Shown here piece by piece: positions 1 to 11,158 of a stretch of 64,000 nt of DNA (position 1 is the first letter of the stretch; each line of letters opens with the position of its first letter). The position numbers and the translations under genes were made by a program. Below the pieces are notes generated by a model. That model saw only the letters and a program-made list of their open reading frames with translations, was not told where the DNA came from and ran no database searches. The stretch comes from Eumeta japonica (lineage: Eukaryota; Arthropoda; Insecta; Lepidoptera; Psychidae): NCBI GenBank assembly GCA_005406025.1, contig BGZK01000152.1:558001-622000 (forward strand). Direction: 5' to 3'.

Positions 1-728
1 AGCAAATTTTATAGGTTTTTCTGGCTATTACTTGGTAAAAAGGATTGATGAAGTTAGAAATGCATGTTCATATTATTTCGTCGGCTATCAGTAAAATGTT
101 CCCATGACCAATTGGGTCGTGTTTTTGAAATGATTTAACATTATCGATTTGGATTATTGTTTATTTAATATTGACATACCAATTTTTAAGTGAATTTCGT
201 ATTTAAGTCCCGCACCGTTCCAATCCTTGCTTAAAGAAATCAATATATTTAAAAAAAAAAAATAATAAAAATGCATATTTAAGAAACGTTTACTTGTCAT
301 AAGAATTGTTTTATTCTCTACATTGGTTGTGTATTACACTTCAATAAAACGACTTTATGTAACCTAGTCTAACTAATGTAACTGCGTGCACGATTGTAAT
401 AAAATTGAAAATAAAAACGTTTTGGGGTAATTTTATATAATTTGCTAGATTATAATCAAAGTTCGGGTTTAGTAAGTTAAAAAATAAATAAAAATTCATG
501 TTAAACTAAGTAAATATTTTAAAGGTCGTCGTTTTTAAAGAAAGACCTAAATTATATAACACAGCTCTATATCTTGAAATTAAAACATACTTTTCGACGT
601 ATTTTAAAAGATTTAAGAGGTGGAAAGAAACAAGTAGAACGCCCACGACCGCATCATAAATGCCGATCGCTGTTGCTTTGTCAGCATTTCGAAAGTTCCA
701 AGTACTCGTGACTTTTATACATTTGATT
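1..728. other. AT-rich flank without recognised genes
   Basis: No coding signal, RNA gene or repeat was recognised upstream of the first 5S gene. Open frames here are short and AT-driven. Confidence 0.5.
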
Positions 729-847
729 GCCAACGTCCATACCAAGCTGAGTCCACCGGTTCTCGTCCGATCACCGAAGTTAAGCAGCGTCGGGCGCGGT
801 CAGTACTTGGATGGGTAACCGCCTGGGAACACCGCGTGATGTTGGCT
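729..847 (+). rRNA. 5S ribosomal RNA, copy 1
   Basis: Begins GCCAACGTCCATACC and ends GTGATGTTGGCT, 119 bp, followed by TTTTT. It is the most divergent copy: AAGCTGAG instead of ACGCTGAG near the 5' end, and GGGTAACCGCC instead of GGGTGACCGCC near the 3' end. It is the upstream edge copy and could be a decaying variant. The T-run terminator is intact. Confidence 0.9.
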
Positions 848-930
848 TTTTGCTGAACGCATTTATTTTTATTAAAATACATCACTAGAACCAAGCACTT
901 CTCCTAATCCTGTCTTTTAGACCGACCGCC

Positions 931-1049
931 GCCAACGTCCATACCACGCTGAGTCCACCGGTTCTCGTCCGACCACCGAAGTTAAGCAGCGGCGGGCGCG
1001 GTCAGTACTTGGATGGGTGACCGCCTGGGAACACCGCGTGATGTTGGCT
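931..1049 (+). rRNA. 5S ribosomal RNA, copy 2
   Basis: 119 bp from GCCAACGTCC to TGTTGGCT, followed by TTTTT. It carries the CGACCACCGAAG and GCAGCGGCGGG variants. Confidence 0.95.
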
Positions 1050-1132
1050 TTTTGCTGAACGCATTTATTTTTATTAAAATACATCACTAGAACCAAGCAC
1101 TTCTCCTAATCCTGTCTTTTAGACCGACCGCC

Positions 1133-1251
1133 GCCAACGTCCATACCACGCTGAGTCCACCGGTTCTCGTCCGATCACCGAAGTTAAGCAGCGGCGGGCG
1201 CGGTCAGTACTTGGATGGGTGACCGCCTGGGAACACCGCGTGATGTTGGCT
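1133..1251 (+). rRNA. 5S ribosomal RNA, copy 3
   Basis: 119 bp, followed by TTTT counting the last base of the gene. It carries CGATCACCGAAG with GCAGCGGCGGG, a mixture of the variants seen in copies 1 and 2. Confidence 0.95.
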
Positions 1252-1328
1252 TTTGCTGAACGCATTTATTTTATTTAAATACATCACTACGACTAGACAC
1301 TTCTCCTAATCCTGTCTTTAGACCGACC

Positions 1329-1446
1329 GCCAACGTCCATACCACGCTGAGTCCACCGGTTCTCGTCCGATCACCGCAGTTAAGCAGCGTCGGGCGCGGT
1401 CAGTACTTGATGGGTGACCGCCTGGGAACACCGCGTGATGTTGGCT
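1329..1446 (+). rRNA. 5S ribosomal RNA, copy 4, one base deleted
   Basis: 118 bp. One G is missing in the run before GATGGG (GTACTTGATGGG instead of GTACTTGGATGGG), in the 3' third of the gene. It has CGATCACCGCAG and GCAGCGTCGGG. The deletion may impair folding, so this could be a pseudogene copy. Confidence 0.88.
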
Positions 1447-1527
1447 TTTGCTGAACGCATTTATTTTATTTAAATACATCACTACGACTAGACACTTCTC
1501 CTAATCCTGTCTTTTAGACCGACCGCC

Positions 1528-1646
1528 GCCAACGTCCATACCACGCTGAGTCCACCGGTTCTCGTCCGATCACCGCAGTTAAGCAGCGTCGGGCGCGGTC
1601 AGTACTTGGATGGGTGACCGCCTGGGAACACCGCGTGATGTTGGCT
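1528..1646 (+). rRNA. 5S ribosomal RNA, copy 5
   Basis: 119 bp, followed by TTTTT. It shares CGATCACCGCAG and GCAGCGTCGGG with copy 4 but keeps the G that copy 4 lacks. Confidence 0.95.
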
Positions 1647-1726
1647 TTTTGCTGAACGCATTTATTTTTATTTAAATACATCACTGACTAGACACTTCTC
1701 CTAATCCTGTCTTTTACACCGACGCC

Positions 1727-1845
1727 GCCAACGTCCATACCACGCTGAGTCCACCGGTTCTCGTCCGACCACCGAAGTTAAGCAGCGGCGGGCGCGGTCA
1801 GTACTTGGATGGGTGACCGCCTGGGAACACCGCGTGATGTTGGCT
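1727..1845 (+). rRNA. 5S ribosomal RNA, copy 6
   Basis: 119 bp, followed by a longer T run. It carries CGACCACCGAAG and GCAGCGGCGGG, the same pair as copy 2 four units away. The array ends here: downstream sequence is not spacer-like. Confidence 0.95.
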
Positions 1846-2789
1846 TTTTTTGATATTGCATCGTTTTTGTGCTAATTTATAATAATTATTAATTATATTT
1901 TATTACCATTCCTTCATTCTTTTTGTTGTATTTTTTGTTTCAATACATTCAAAGTTTGTTAATTTATTTCATTGTGCTTGTGTACATATAATTTATAATT
2001 CCCTTTTTTATTCTTATTCTTATTAAAATATTAAGTGAAACTCTTAGATTATTTCAGTTTTGGAAAGTATTAAATTTTAAATTTTCATTAAATTAATACG
2101 TATACAAATATGTGAAAGTGACATATATTATTCATTTCATAATTACATAATTGTACACATTGACAAACTTAACAAAGTCTTTAATTAATAAAAGAAGTGG
2201 CGTTGTTAAGTGATTTTTATTTTATAACTAAAATAATTTCGTTCCGCCCGGGTGTGCCAAAGACACCCCATTAATTTTTACCACAAAAAAGTGCAAGATT
2301 GCAAAAAAACTGGTTTAAATTAAACATGCTTTTCCACTACAAAGTGGCTAAATCCTAGACAATAACATTTATCGAGCTGCTGAATTTCTGTATGCAAGCG
2401 AGAACGGCTTAGCATGATTAAGTCAGCGAGGCTTAAGGAGTAGATGATTTTACTGTAAATATACATCACATGGACATGTTGGTTCCGGCAGCCACAGCAG
2501 TCAGTCAAAAGTTAAACAAATTATGTTATTTTTTAAATAGATCCAAATTAATCTAGCAAAAACTAACCGTATTCACATTAAAATATGCATTTTAAAAATA
2601 TCACGTAAGGTTAAGGGGAGAGGATCAAAAAATAAGCAAAACCATATCACGTATTTAGCAGATCTGTACTCGAAAAATTAACTACACAACGAGTTAATCA
2701 AGACTTCTACGATACTTTAGAAGAAAACACTGCACCGTATTCTACCGTTGGTGCGACCAATTTAAATGCAGAAGAAAATCCACCAAAAA
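1846..2789. other. AT-rich intergenic sequence
   Basis: No gene or repeat recognised. Confidence 0.4.
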
Positions 2790-3110
2790 TGACCCTCGCT
2801 CGGGTCGCCCAAAAACGTTTGTAAATTATCTAAGCAGATCGTCGTGTCACGGTACGTTTTACATCTGAAGCAACAGAGAATTCCACTGGTAGTGTGAACA
2901 GCATTTTACACGGACGTTTAGGGTTGCAAAAAGTATTTGCGCGCCGGGTCCTCTCAGAACACTTACCGATGCATAAAAACAACCCAGGCTGAACATTTCT
3001 CGAGCTTTTTTGGAACTCGTTGCAACAAGATCCAGATAATTCTTAGGCTCGATTTACAACCACGGATGACAGTGGCTTCATTGAAACGTAAAGCAGATTT
3101 TACAAGTGCA
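2790..3110 (+). pseudogene. Decayed mariner transposase fragment
   Basis: Shifted reading frames encode pieces typical of the mariner/Tc1 transposase N-terminal half. DPRSGRPKTFVN is read near 2792. It is followed by a helix-turn-helix-like stretch with RRVTVRF, GSVNSILHGRLGLQKV and ARRV at about 2838-2950. DPDN and then TTDDSGF occur at about 3030-3080, where the family has its first catalytic aspartate (TGDESWF-like). Frameshifts and stops separate the pieces and the C-terminal half is absent, so this is an old dead copy. It belongs to a different lineage from the relic at 42317-43285. Confidence 0.7.
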
Positions 3111-3335
3111 TTATCAGCATTATTATTTTAGGTCGTCCAGACGTTGCAACATCGGCCCAAATGTACAAACATGGCGGGCGTCGTAAATTAATTTACACAG
3201 CGGCGCGCGCGTCGTTGACGTCATCGTAATGAACAGCAAACTTTAAAAGCAAAGCATGCCTGTGTGGCTTTATTCATGTTGGAGTTTTGAATGAAATTTA
3301 GATTGTACGACTGTAAAAATGAATCCAACAGTCCA

Positions 3336-3402
3336 GCGGCATTAAGAGAAATGGGTCAAGTGCGTGTCGCGCCACGCGCAGTGTAGGGTTCCGAAGTTTC
3401 TC
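3336..3402 (+). repeat. Fragment of a dispersed repeat head
   Basis: GGGTCAAGTGCGTGTCG followed by GTGTAGGGTTCCGAAG resembles the GC-rich head of a repeat common in moth and butterfly genomes (GTGCGAGTCGG..GAGGGTTCCGTA type). Recognition is by recall of the motif, so confidence is low. Confidence 0.35.
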
Positions 3403-3429
3403 GTCACAATATGCGGACTTGGAAGGGGG

Positions 3430-6400
3430 CCTTTTGTTTAATTTTATTAATGGAGTTCACGGTTTAACGGCTAATAATATCTAAAAACGAGCCCACATAG
3501 GACAGGTGTTAATCATTAATGATACGATTCTAATTTTCCATAATCTTACATAGATCATAAATTTATATTTACCATCTGCTTTACACAACAAACAACGAGC
3601 AAATTTTCAAAGCAATTTGTACAAAATTTTGCATTTCACTTCTCCAAGTATATTTTATAAGGTCGACTATTACCTACTTGTTCACGTGTATGGCCTACTC
3701 AGCTTTGATCGCTTTCTTTTTAATTTTGTTATTCTATGTTATTGCTCTGAATTCTTCCACATATCCAAGAATAACCATTTAGCTGGCAGGGCTGAGGAGT
3801 GGGGTGTACGGAGGGGCACTTGACTTTAACAAAGATAGCAATGTAAGACATAATATTTCGCAAACAGATCTCTAAATCGAAAATTGGTTCTCACAGAAAT
3901 ATCTTGAATAAGTGCGTGCAAATGACTTATAATTGTGTGGAATTTTCAATGGATAACAACAGTAGGCATTAACAAAATCTCTTTTTAAATCGCTTATAAA
4001 ACCTGTTTTTCCCGTTAATAAAGAATTTTAAAAATAATTGCCCAAAGGTATTGATAGTTAACAGTTGATAAATATGGACAAAATTACATTAATAATATAC
4101 AAAAATTTTAGAGCTTTGTTGAAACAAAATTTATACCTGAACTGTAGTTAATATTTTGAATAAACGCGAAATAATAATATAAACATGCATATATTATATT
4201 TTGTCAACGTGATTACCCTATTAAAGGTAATTTGTATCACTCTGACATTAAAGACCATTTAAATTTATCTTTTAATATTGAAAAATAGATTTTAACAATA
4301 AATAAATAAATTCAAATAAATAATTAAGCGCAATGAATTAAATATCAAGCTTTCTCCGACGATCATTCCTTTCCTTTTTTTTAGAATAAAGGGTTACTAA
4401 TAAATTTCATACTTCAAATTGAAAGCATCTAGCTGCAACTCACGAATAAAAATAAAATATAAAATTTAAAAAAAACAGGCAATACCTCTTTTGACTGCCC
4501 ATTTATACAATTTCTAAAATAAAATTCGATAAAAAGCAAAATAATAAAAGCATTAGCTTTTAAGCGTGGTTCAGAAAGACCTGTTTTTAGCTCACTAACA
4601 CTAACTTTTGATATCCCTCCGTACCTGACCGCTAAGTGACCAATGACGCATGCGCCAAGCGGTCGTAGGCGTTAGGTTGAATTATTCGATGGTTATCTGT
4701 ACTAGGAATTACAACGATATAGCAAACGATTTGCATTCGAAAATAATTCGTCACATACTTTTAAGGTGTCTTTGCGTAACACATATTGTCTTTGGGTAAG
4801 GTGACGATCGCCAGGGTATATAATTTCAATAAGGTTTTACATATATACATATATATACAAAAAGACAACGCAGGGAAAACTTAACATGAAAATGGTTTCG
4901 AACTTCAAACAACTAGTTTTGTTATATTGTGTGCATTATGTTTATTAAACACTTATAAGGAAGTTAGAAGTATCGGCTTTGTTTATACACTAGTATCCTC
5001 CCGATAATGTTTAAAATAATTCAGCCAATTGATGTCAAGTTCTTGAACTCTATTATGTTTACATTTTTATAGTTTTCGTAATTTTCTTTTACAATTTTAA
5101 GACTTGAATTATCATATATCGGAGACTACCTAAAACATTATTATTACAACAGTGTATATCTTAAATATAATTTCATCTCATAATTTTTTTTAAACTACAC
5201 ATTTGATTGAAACAACACAGTTGATTTTGTCGGTCTCATAAGATCAAGAAGATAAAATTTCACATAATCAGTGACAATGTGAATACTTGAGGAGCGAGTC
5301 GCGGTCAACGATCTCTCTGCCCGTCTCCCTTCCACATTAGTCAAGTAAATACATAAAAATTTATTTAAAAAAATATTCAAAAATTTTGGAGACATAAATT
5401 GTTGTTTAATAAGAAAACATATTATTCAATAAACTTACCGTTTTTGTTGGAAATTATTTGGCAAGTCTTCTGAGGAGGCGAATTTTCAACAATAATATTA
5501 GTGTTTTATTCTTATTTAATTTATAATTTTTTATTCTTATTACGTTACAATTTTAGAAAACAGGTAATTCGTTATTAAAACGCACATCTCTCTCATGCAC
5601 TTTCGCAAGGAAGACTAATGATAAAAAGTAGACTGGTTAAGTCTTATTCATTCTTTCACGGTCGTTGAAGAGAGATAGCGCTAAAACTTGTTCATCTTTA
5701 GGATTTGTATGAGCGCGCGTTGCGATTAATATTCACATTCGTGGTATCTATTTCCCGACCTAAATGTTATTATAATATTTGATAAATAACGAAAGTTTTA
5801 TTTCAATTTAACGTTGTCGTAATTTGGTATTCATTAATATTATCTAAAGAAAGATTAGAAAAAAGTTGAAAACTCGTTCATCCATTTTATGCTATATTTA
5901 GTTATTATATTACTATATACAGACTTATATGTCTTATTATTGCATTACTAAAATTCCATTTAACCTTATGATGACTATAAATGGAGTATATTAACATTTA
6001 ATATTAAAAATAGTAAGAATATAATTCTTTATGCATACATTGTGGCAATTCATCAAAATAAGAGGTCAAAACACGGCTTTAGATTCGCGCCTTTTCCCAC
6101 GTGGTACCTACGTCAATAAGATACGGTGCACAATATTGATTTCTTTCAATAGGTTAGTATAATATTTTCATAATAAAAATTCTATCTACAATAACATTTG
6201 CTTTAATATAATTAGGTGCTACTAAGTATAAAGCCAGCGTTGCCAGATTTTTTTTTTGCCAAGTCGGGATTTTGAAACTTTTTGAATGATAAAAGCAGGA
6301 TTCTTTCGTCGAAAGCAGGACATAGTGAAAAAAACGTATATAATCAGAAGTTTTTAAATTTTCATCTTTTTATTTGAGTTCAAATAACGTTTACGTGACA

Positions 6401-7575
6401 ATAGATAGCAAAAATAGCCATAGAAAATGTATTTTAATAAAATATGATATTATAAATCAAATAATTCTATATATAGTTAGGTAGTTGAGTCTTGATTCGT
6501 CTCTGAATAAAAAAAAAAATAAAGGAAAAAAAATAGAAACAGAAAATCAAAATCAAAAAAAAGTTTTATTCATTAGAAAAATGCAGAGTTTCAAGAATCT
6601 GAGGAGGAGGTTACAAATTGTAACTTACAAATAAGAGAATAAATTATTTATAAAATTACTTTATTCCTGATATTTCTGTGAAGATTTAACTTCTTTTAAA
6701 GTTTCTTTTTGACGACAACGTCTTGTATAAATTGGTCAGTTAAGTGACACTTCAAGAACCTGGTTACCTGCTTCACGTTATGCGCTCTTACAATGAGAGC
6801 GAGAGGGAGAGGCACGCGTCCCTTCCACCTCGGCATGGTTAGCCGGCCTAAGAGCGAGAGAGAGAGATACAGACATAAAAAGTGAAAGGCATCGCGTCCC
6901 TTCCACCTTGAGCACAGTTATCTCGCCCAAGAGCAGAGAGAGACAGAGCGAGAGAGAGGAGGAGAGAGATAGGCATACACACCGTTCATGTCTCATGCTT
7001 CACTGCTTTGGTGCCTGCATGCAAGCCTTCATATCAGCTACAGTTAATTGTAAAACGATTGTGTAGTGATAATGTAGCTATATTTGTATATAAATACGTA
7101 TGTATATGTAAAGGTAAAAATAAAATTTGTTAATGAAATTCAGTGATCTTTGTATAAAATTAATGTTTTAAAATATAATTCTTTGTATAAATAAATGTTT
7201 TAAATTGTTACTATTATTTCATCCTTCTTCCTACTTGAAGGAATGAATATTCACATTAAAATGATTTACCACTCAAAGTTTGTCACGTAAACTTTCGCCC
7301 GTGAATACCGACTTACAGGCGTCCATTTTTTTTTCTCTTTAATAAAGATGAAGAACTCTTTCAGGATTGCTGTAAATTTAAACTGAATGAGTAATTCTTG
7401 CTTTCATTAATTTTGTTATGAGCATTTATTTGGCATTCGACTGATGTAACTATCTGGGAAAAAAAAGCTTTATAATAAAGCTTAAATATTGATTACAGCT
7501 TACACTTTAAAAATATACCTATCTTATAGGCATTGAAATGTAAAAGAATAAAGTCACTCAGTTGTTTTTAATTTT
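3430..7575. other. Gene-free AT-rich intergenic region
   Basis: No supported gene. The purine-rich duplication at 6794-6972 is listed separately. Open frames are short and without recognisable domains. Confidence 0.4.
6794..6972. repeat. Duplicated GAGA-rich block
   Basis: Two copies of a ~78-bp unit are visible. Each has a GCGTCCCTTCCACCT core (about 6816 and 6894) followed by AAGAGC and long GAGAGA runs. Repeated GAGAG is the binding motif of insect GAGA-factor-like proteins. Whether this is regulatory or just expanded microsatellite cannot be told from sequence. Confidence 0.6.
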
Positions 7576-7580
7576 AATTA
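7576..7580. repeat. Target site duplication, left (AATTA)
   Basis: AATTA directly precedes the 5' LTR and is repeated at 11304-11308 directly after the 3' LTR. Five base pairs is the usual duplication for Ty1/copia integrases. Confidence 0.85.
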
Positions 7581-7725
7581 TGTTAAAATTGTACACTGAC
7601 ATAAAATAAACCTACTCACGCCATCTATGTTAAAATGTTACCATTGCTAATATATATGTAATGTCACTTGTCATATGAATAAATCAGTCGTGTCATTGCG
7701 TTCAAAATAAACTGTCGTTTTATTA
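7581..7725 (+). repeat. 5' LTR of copia element
   Basis: 145 bp starting TGTTAAAATTG and ending CGTTTTATTA. It is identical base for base to 11159-11303. It holds an AATAAA at about 7668. The end is TA rather than the more usual CA. Confidence 0.93.
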
Positions 7726-7741
7726 GGTTATGGGCCCAGTA
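7726..7741 (+). promoter_or_regulatory. Primer-binding site of copia element
   Basis: GGTTATGGGCCCAGTA immediately follows the 5' LTR. The same GGTTATGGGCCCAG is known from Drosophila copia, where an internal fragment of initiator Met-tRNA (anticodon stem region), not the tRNA 3' end, primes minus-strand synthesis. Confidence 0.85.
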
Positions 7742-7851
7742 TGTCCTATGTGTAGTTAAATTTGCAGTAATTTTTTTGCTTTTATTTAGCTTAGGCGCGG
7801 AGTGTAATATAAATAAACGGCTGTGAAAATCAGTAAATCAAATTAACGGAA

Positions 7852-8600
7852 ATGGCTACAAATTCTTTCTTGACCAGCATTCCAAAGCTGAAAGGTCGGG
7901 AGAACTACGACGAGGCATTTGCGGCGGAGAATTTGCTAATTCTAGAAGGAGTGGCTGATTGTATAAAGCAAGAAAGATCAGCAGCAACCGCAGTAGCAGA
8001 AGATGCCAAAGCGAAGGCCAAGTTAATTTTGACAATAGATCCATCATTGTACGTTCACATTAAGAAAGCAGGAAGTACTAAGGATTTGTGGCAGAAATTG
8101 AAGTCTATGTTTGATGATTCTGGGTTTCAAGGAGAATCACATTGCTACGTAACCTCATATCAATTCGCCTGGACGGTTGCGAATCTATGACTACCTACAT
8201 CACTCAAATAATCGAGACGGCGCAAAATTAGCAGGTACGGGTTCCAGTGAATGATGAGTGGATCGGATGTTTATTGTTGGCTGGTTTGCCGGACAAATAT
8301 TTTCCAATGATTATGGCCATCGAGCATTCTGGTATCGCCATTACAGCTGACGTAATAAAACGAAGTTGATTGACCTATCAGATGACAGCTCGGAGGCAGG
8401 AAATGCGTTTTCAGCAGAGGGCAGCACTATCGTCAACATCGCAATGTTGGCAATAAGGAAAAGAATGACAGTTCTCGTAGCAACAATGGCGCCGCCGGCG
8501 GGTACGTCAAGTTCGAACAAAAGAAAACAGATAAACAGAGAATAAAATGTTATAAGTGCAAAGAATCGGGCATTACAAGTCTCAGTGCACAAAGGAACAA
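7852..8600 (+). pseudogene. copia gag with zinc knuckle, frameshifted
   Basis: The start at 7852 opens a 112-codon frame whose N-terminus (KLKGRENYDEAFAAENLLI, about residues 13-31) matches copia-type Gag proteins. The aromatic residue usual after NYD is absent, suggesting a small in-frame loss. The frame breaks near 8130. The rest is read in other frames: a stretch with YFPMIMAIEHSG near 8300, and a CCHC knuckle at about 8548-8592 (CYKCKESG..YKSQC) with one base lost at the histidine. A protein from this copy would be truncated Gag. Confidence 0.8.
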
Positions 8601-8966
8601 AACCAGCAATATGTAATTAAGGCGACGAACGCTTTTTCCGCAGTTTTCTTGAGTGGAAATTATTGTAAAAATGACTTTTACTTGGATAGCGGTGCCAGTG
8701 TTCATATGACCCCAAATGTAAACATTGTGAAGAATCCATGTTTTACACCTCAAATAAAGGAGATAATAGCAGCAAACAAAAGTGCTATGCCTGTATTGTG
8801 CTGTGGTGATGTAAATATAATTACAAAAACAGATGGTTGCAGATATGATGTGACTTTAAAGGAAGTTTCATGTGTTCCTAACCTCTCGACAAATTTAATT
8901 TCTATCAGTCAGTTGATCAAAAGGCAACAGTGTGCAGTTCAAAAACAACTGCTGTTATATTTATAA
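8556..8966 (+). pseudogene. copia aspartic protease and pre-integrase segment
   Basis: A 136-codon open frame. YLDSGASVHMT at about 8681-8713 contains the DSG catalytic triplet of retropepsins (D-S/T-G). The downstream part corresponds to the rest of the protease. It overlaps the next frame at 8932, where a one-base shift separates them. Confidence 0.8.
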
Positions 8967-9762
8967 TGTACAAAACAGTTTAGTTGGAATTGCTGATGAA
9001 ATGAATGGTGTTTACAAGTTGAGGTTGGAAAGGCAGTGTTTGCTTACTTCTACTACTGAAGATACTAGTAGTGAAGTTTGGACACAGAAGAATGGTTGTT
9101 CCGAAAGAAAAAGGCTTAAGTGGGATTCTAAATCAAGGAAACATATCCTAGTTGGTTTTGCAGAGAATGTGAAAGGTTACAGAGTGTATGATCCCGTAAA
9201 GTGTAATATAACGACAAGTAGAGATGTTATAGTACATGAGAATACTGAAAGGAAGAATACTGTAGATGACAGTATAACAGTTTCAGTTGGGGACACAATC
9301 CAAAATGATAAGTTAGGCAGCTATGTTGAGAGCAGTGAGAAAGAAATCGCCAAAAAAACTTCTCAGAATGATGAATGTTCAAATATTTCTTCAGAATCTG
9401 AATATCTTGATTTGGACTCTACGTTGCAGCAAACAACAGCATCTGAAGAAGATGATGAACCAGAACTAGAAGTAATTACTAAACGAATAAGGAAGCCACC
9501 GGAGCGTTATGGTTTTACAAACCAGTGCGCTTCATCCAGTACTGAAGTTATCAAGGATCCTATGACCATCCATGAGGCTCTGGAGGGCCCGGACCGAGAC
9601 AAGTGGATCGAGGCTATGAAGGAGGAGTTGGAGGCGTTCAAAGAAAATGATGCATGGTTTCCAGTTGATAAACTACCTCTCATAAGACTCCAGTGCAGTG
9701 TAAGTGGGTGTACAAAAAGAAAGTCAATAGTGATAACAGTGTTCGGTACAGAGCGCGTTTAG
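8932..9762 (+). pseudogene. copia integrase remnant lacking the catalytic core
   Basis: 276 codons. The first ~40 residues match the pre-integrase region (GIADEMNGVYKL). From about 9105 the frame continues straight into the C-terminal integrase module (RKHILVGFAENVKGYRVYDP at about 9138-9197). The zinc-binding HHCC region and the whole D,D35E core expected between them are missing. An acidic linker (about 9240-9480) and the start of the RT region (KWIEAMKEELEAFKEN near 9601-9650) follow. It is broken by a frameshift near 9690. Confidence 0.82.
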
Positions 9763-10571
9763 TGGCTAAAGGCTTCACGCAGAAGCCTGGTTTGGACTAT
9801 GAAGAAACTTTTTCACCTGTTGTGAGACATTCTACTCTTAAGATGTTATTTGCTTTGTCTGTTCAATTAGGTTTAGATATTAATCATTTAGACGTGAAAA
9901 CAGCATTTTTAAATGGATTTCTCAAAGAAGATATTTATATGTTTCAGCCAAATATTGATTGTAATTCTAACAAAGAAAAAGTTATTGTAAAATTAAACAA
10001 AGCAATTTATGGACTAAAACAGTCATCTAGGTCTTGGTATGAGAGAGTAGATCAATGTTTAAGTGAAATAGGGTTTAAAAAGAGCCGCTTAGAACCATGT
10101 GTTTTTACAAAGATTAGTAATGATGTAAAGATCATCATTGCTTTGTATGTTGATGATTTTTTTGTTTATTCTAGTGATAAGAGTGAAACTGAAAATTTAA
10201 TTTCTGTATTAAGTTCTAAATTTAAGATTAAAAACTTAGGACAGATTCAACAGTGTTTAGGTATGAGGGTTAAGGTTGATAAAAAACACAATATTCTAAC
10301 TTTAGATCAAGAGCAATATATAGATCAGTTATTGGATAAATTCAATATGTTGGAATGTAAAGCTAGTACTCCAGTGGAATGTAAATTAGATATTGAAAAG
10401 TCTGAAACTTGTGATACTGAGATTCCTTATCAACAATTGATAGGAAGTTTGATGTATTTGGCAGTGCAGACTAGGCCAGACATATCTTTCAGTGTGAGCT
10501 TCTTAGCCAATTTAATAAATGTCATACTAATGTTCATTGGAAGTATGCTAAGAGAATACTTAGATATTTAA
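9693..10571 (+). pseudogene. copia reverse transcriptase
   Basis: 292 codons. Ty1/copia RT motifs are seen in order: ARLVAKGFTQKPGLDYEETF (about 9752-9811), LDVKTAFLNG (about 9889-9918), AIYGLKQSSRSWY (about 10002-10040), and the catalytic box YVDDFFVY (about 10147-10170). The C-terminal TRPDISFSVSFLAN follows. The catalytic domain is intact in this frame. Only the join to the upstream frame at ~9690 and to RNase H at ~10570 is broken. Confidence 0.9.
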
Positions 10572-10589
10572 AGAAAACAAAAGTTTTGC

Positions 10590-11080
10590 TTGAAATATGT
10601 AAAAGGAGAGACTGAACTTGTGGGATATGTTGATGCAGACTGGGCTAGCAATTCAGTTGATCGTAAGTCCTATACGGGATATTGTTTTGTACTATCAGGT
10701 TCAGCCATTTCATGGGAAAGCCGTAAGCAAAGGACAGTAGCATTATCAAGTATGGAGGCTGAATACATGGCAATAGCAGAAGCATGTAAAGAGGCTATAT
10801 ATTTGAGAATGTTGTTATGTGAGCTTACTGGTAATTTACGACTGTAAAACTGTACAATGACAGTCAAAGTGCACAGAAGTTGGTGGCAAATCATGTGTGT
10901 CATAGAAAGAGTAAACATATTGACATCAGATATCATTTTGTCAAAGATGTAATCAATGATAAAGTTATAAATTTGCAATATTTGCCAACAACTGCTATGC
11001 CAGCTGATTTTCTAACTAAAGCTTTAAGTCCTATGAAACATTATAAGTGTATAGAAGGTATAGGTATGTTCAAGCGTTAG
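10590..11080 (+). pseudogene. copia RNase H, frameshifted
   Basis: Two overlapping frames give one RNase H. 10590-10847 has GYVDADWAS, DRKSYTGYCF, ISWESRKQRTVALSSMEAEY and EACKEA, which carry the catalytic D and E. 10880-11080 has KHIDIRYHFVKD and MPADFLTKAL, the usual copia C-terminus. A frameshift near 10845 separates them. Confidence 0.88.
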
Positions 11081-11150
11081 TAAATAGTTTTCAATTGTTA
11101 GCATCTTAAGTAAAAGATTGTTTATATTGTGATATTGGTTTGTTTTCTGT

Positions 11151-11158
11151 AGTTGGGG
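11151..11158 (+). promoter_or_regulatory. Probable polypurine tract of copia element
   Basis: AGTTGGGG abuts the 3' LTR, the place where the plus-strand primer forms. It is short and interrupted by TT, so it is assigned mainly by position. Confidence 0.5.

Larger units (their letters stand above)
729..1845 (+). repeat. Tandem array of six 5S rRNA genes
   Basis: Six ~119-bp 5S genes sit head to tail with unit spacings of 202, 202, 196, 199 and 199 bp. The ~77-83-bp spacers all contain a TGAACGCATTTATTTT-like stretch and a CTTCTCCTAATCCTGTCTTT stretch just before each gene. Spacers fall into types: ACTAGAACCAAGCAC after copies 1 and 2, ACTACGACTAGACAC after copies 3 and 4, and a shorter form after copy 5. 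Every gene is followed by at least four T residues, as expected for Pol III termination. Such clusters are normally transcribed by Pol III through internal promoter boxes. Confidence 0.95.

Noticed and set aside
506..745. 79-codon minus-strand open frame overlapping the first 5S gene
   Set aside because: No domain, AT-driven composition, and it overlaps an rRNA gene.
6778..6996. 72-codon minus frame rich in Ser and Leu
   Set aside because: Translation of a GAGA/CTCT repeat.
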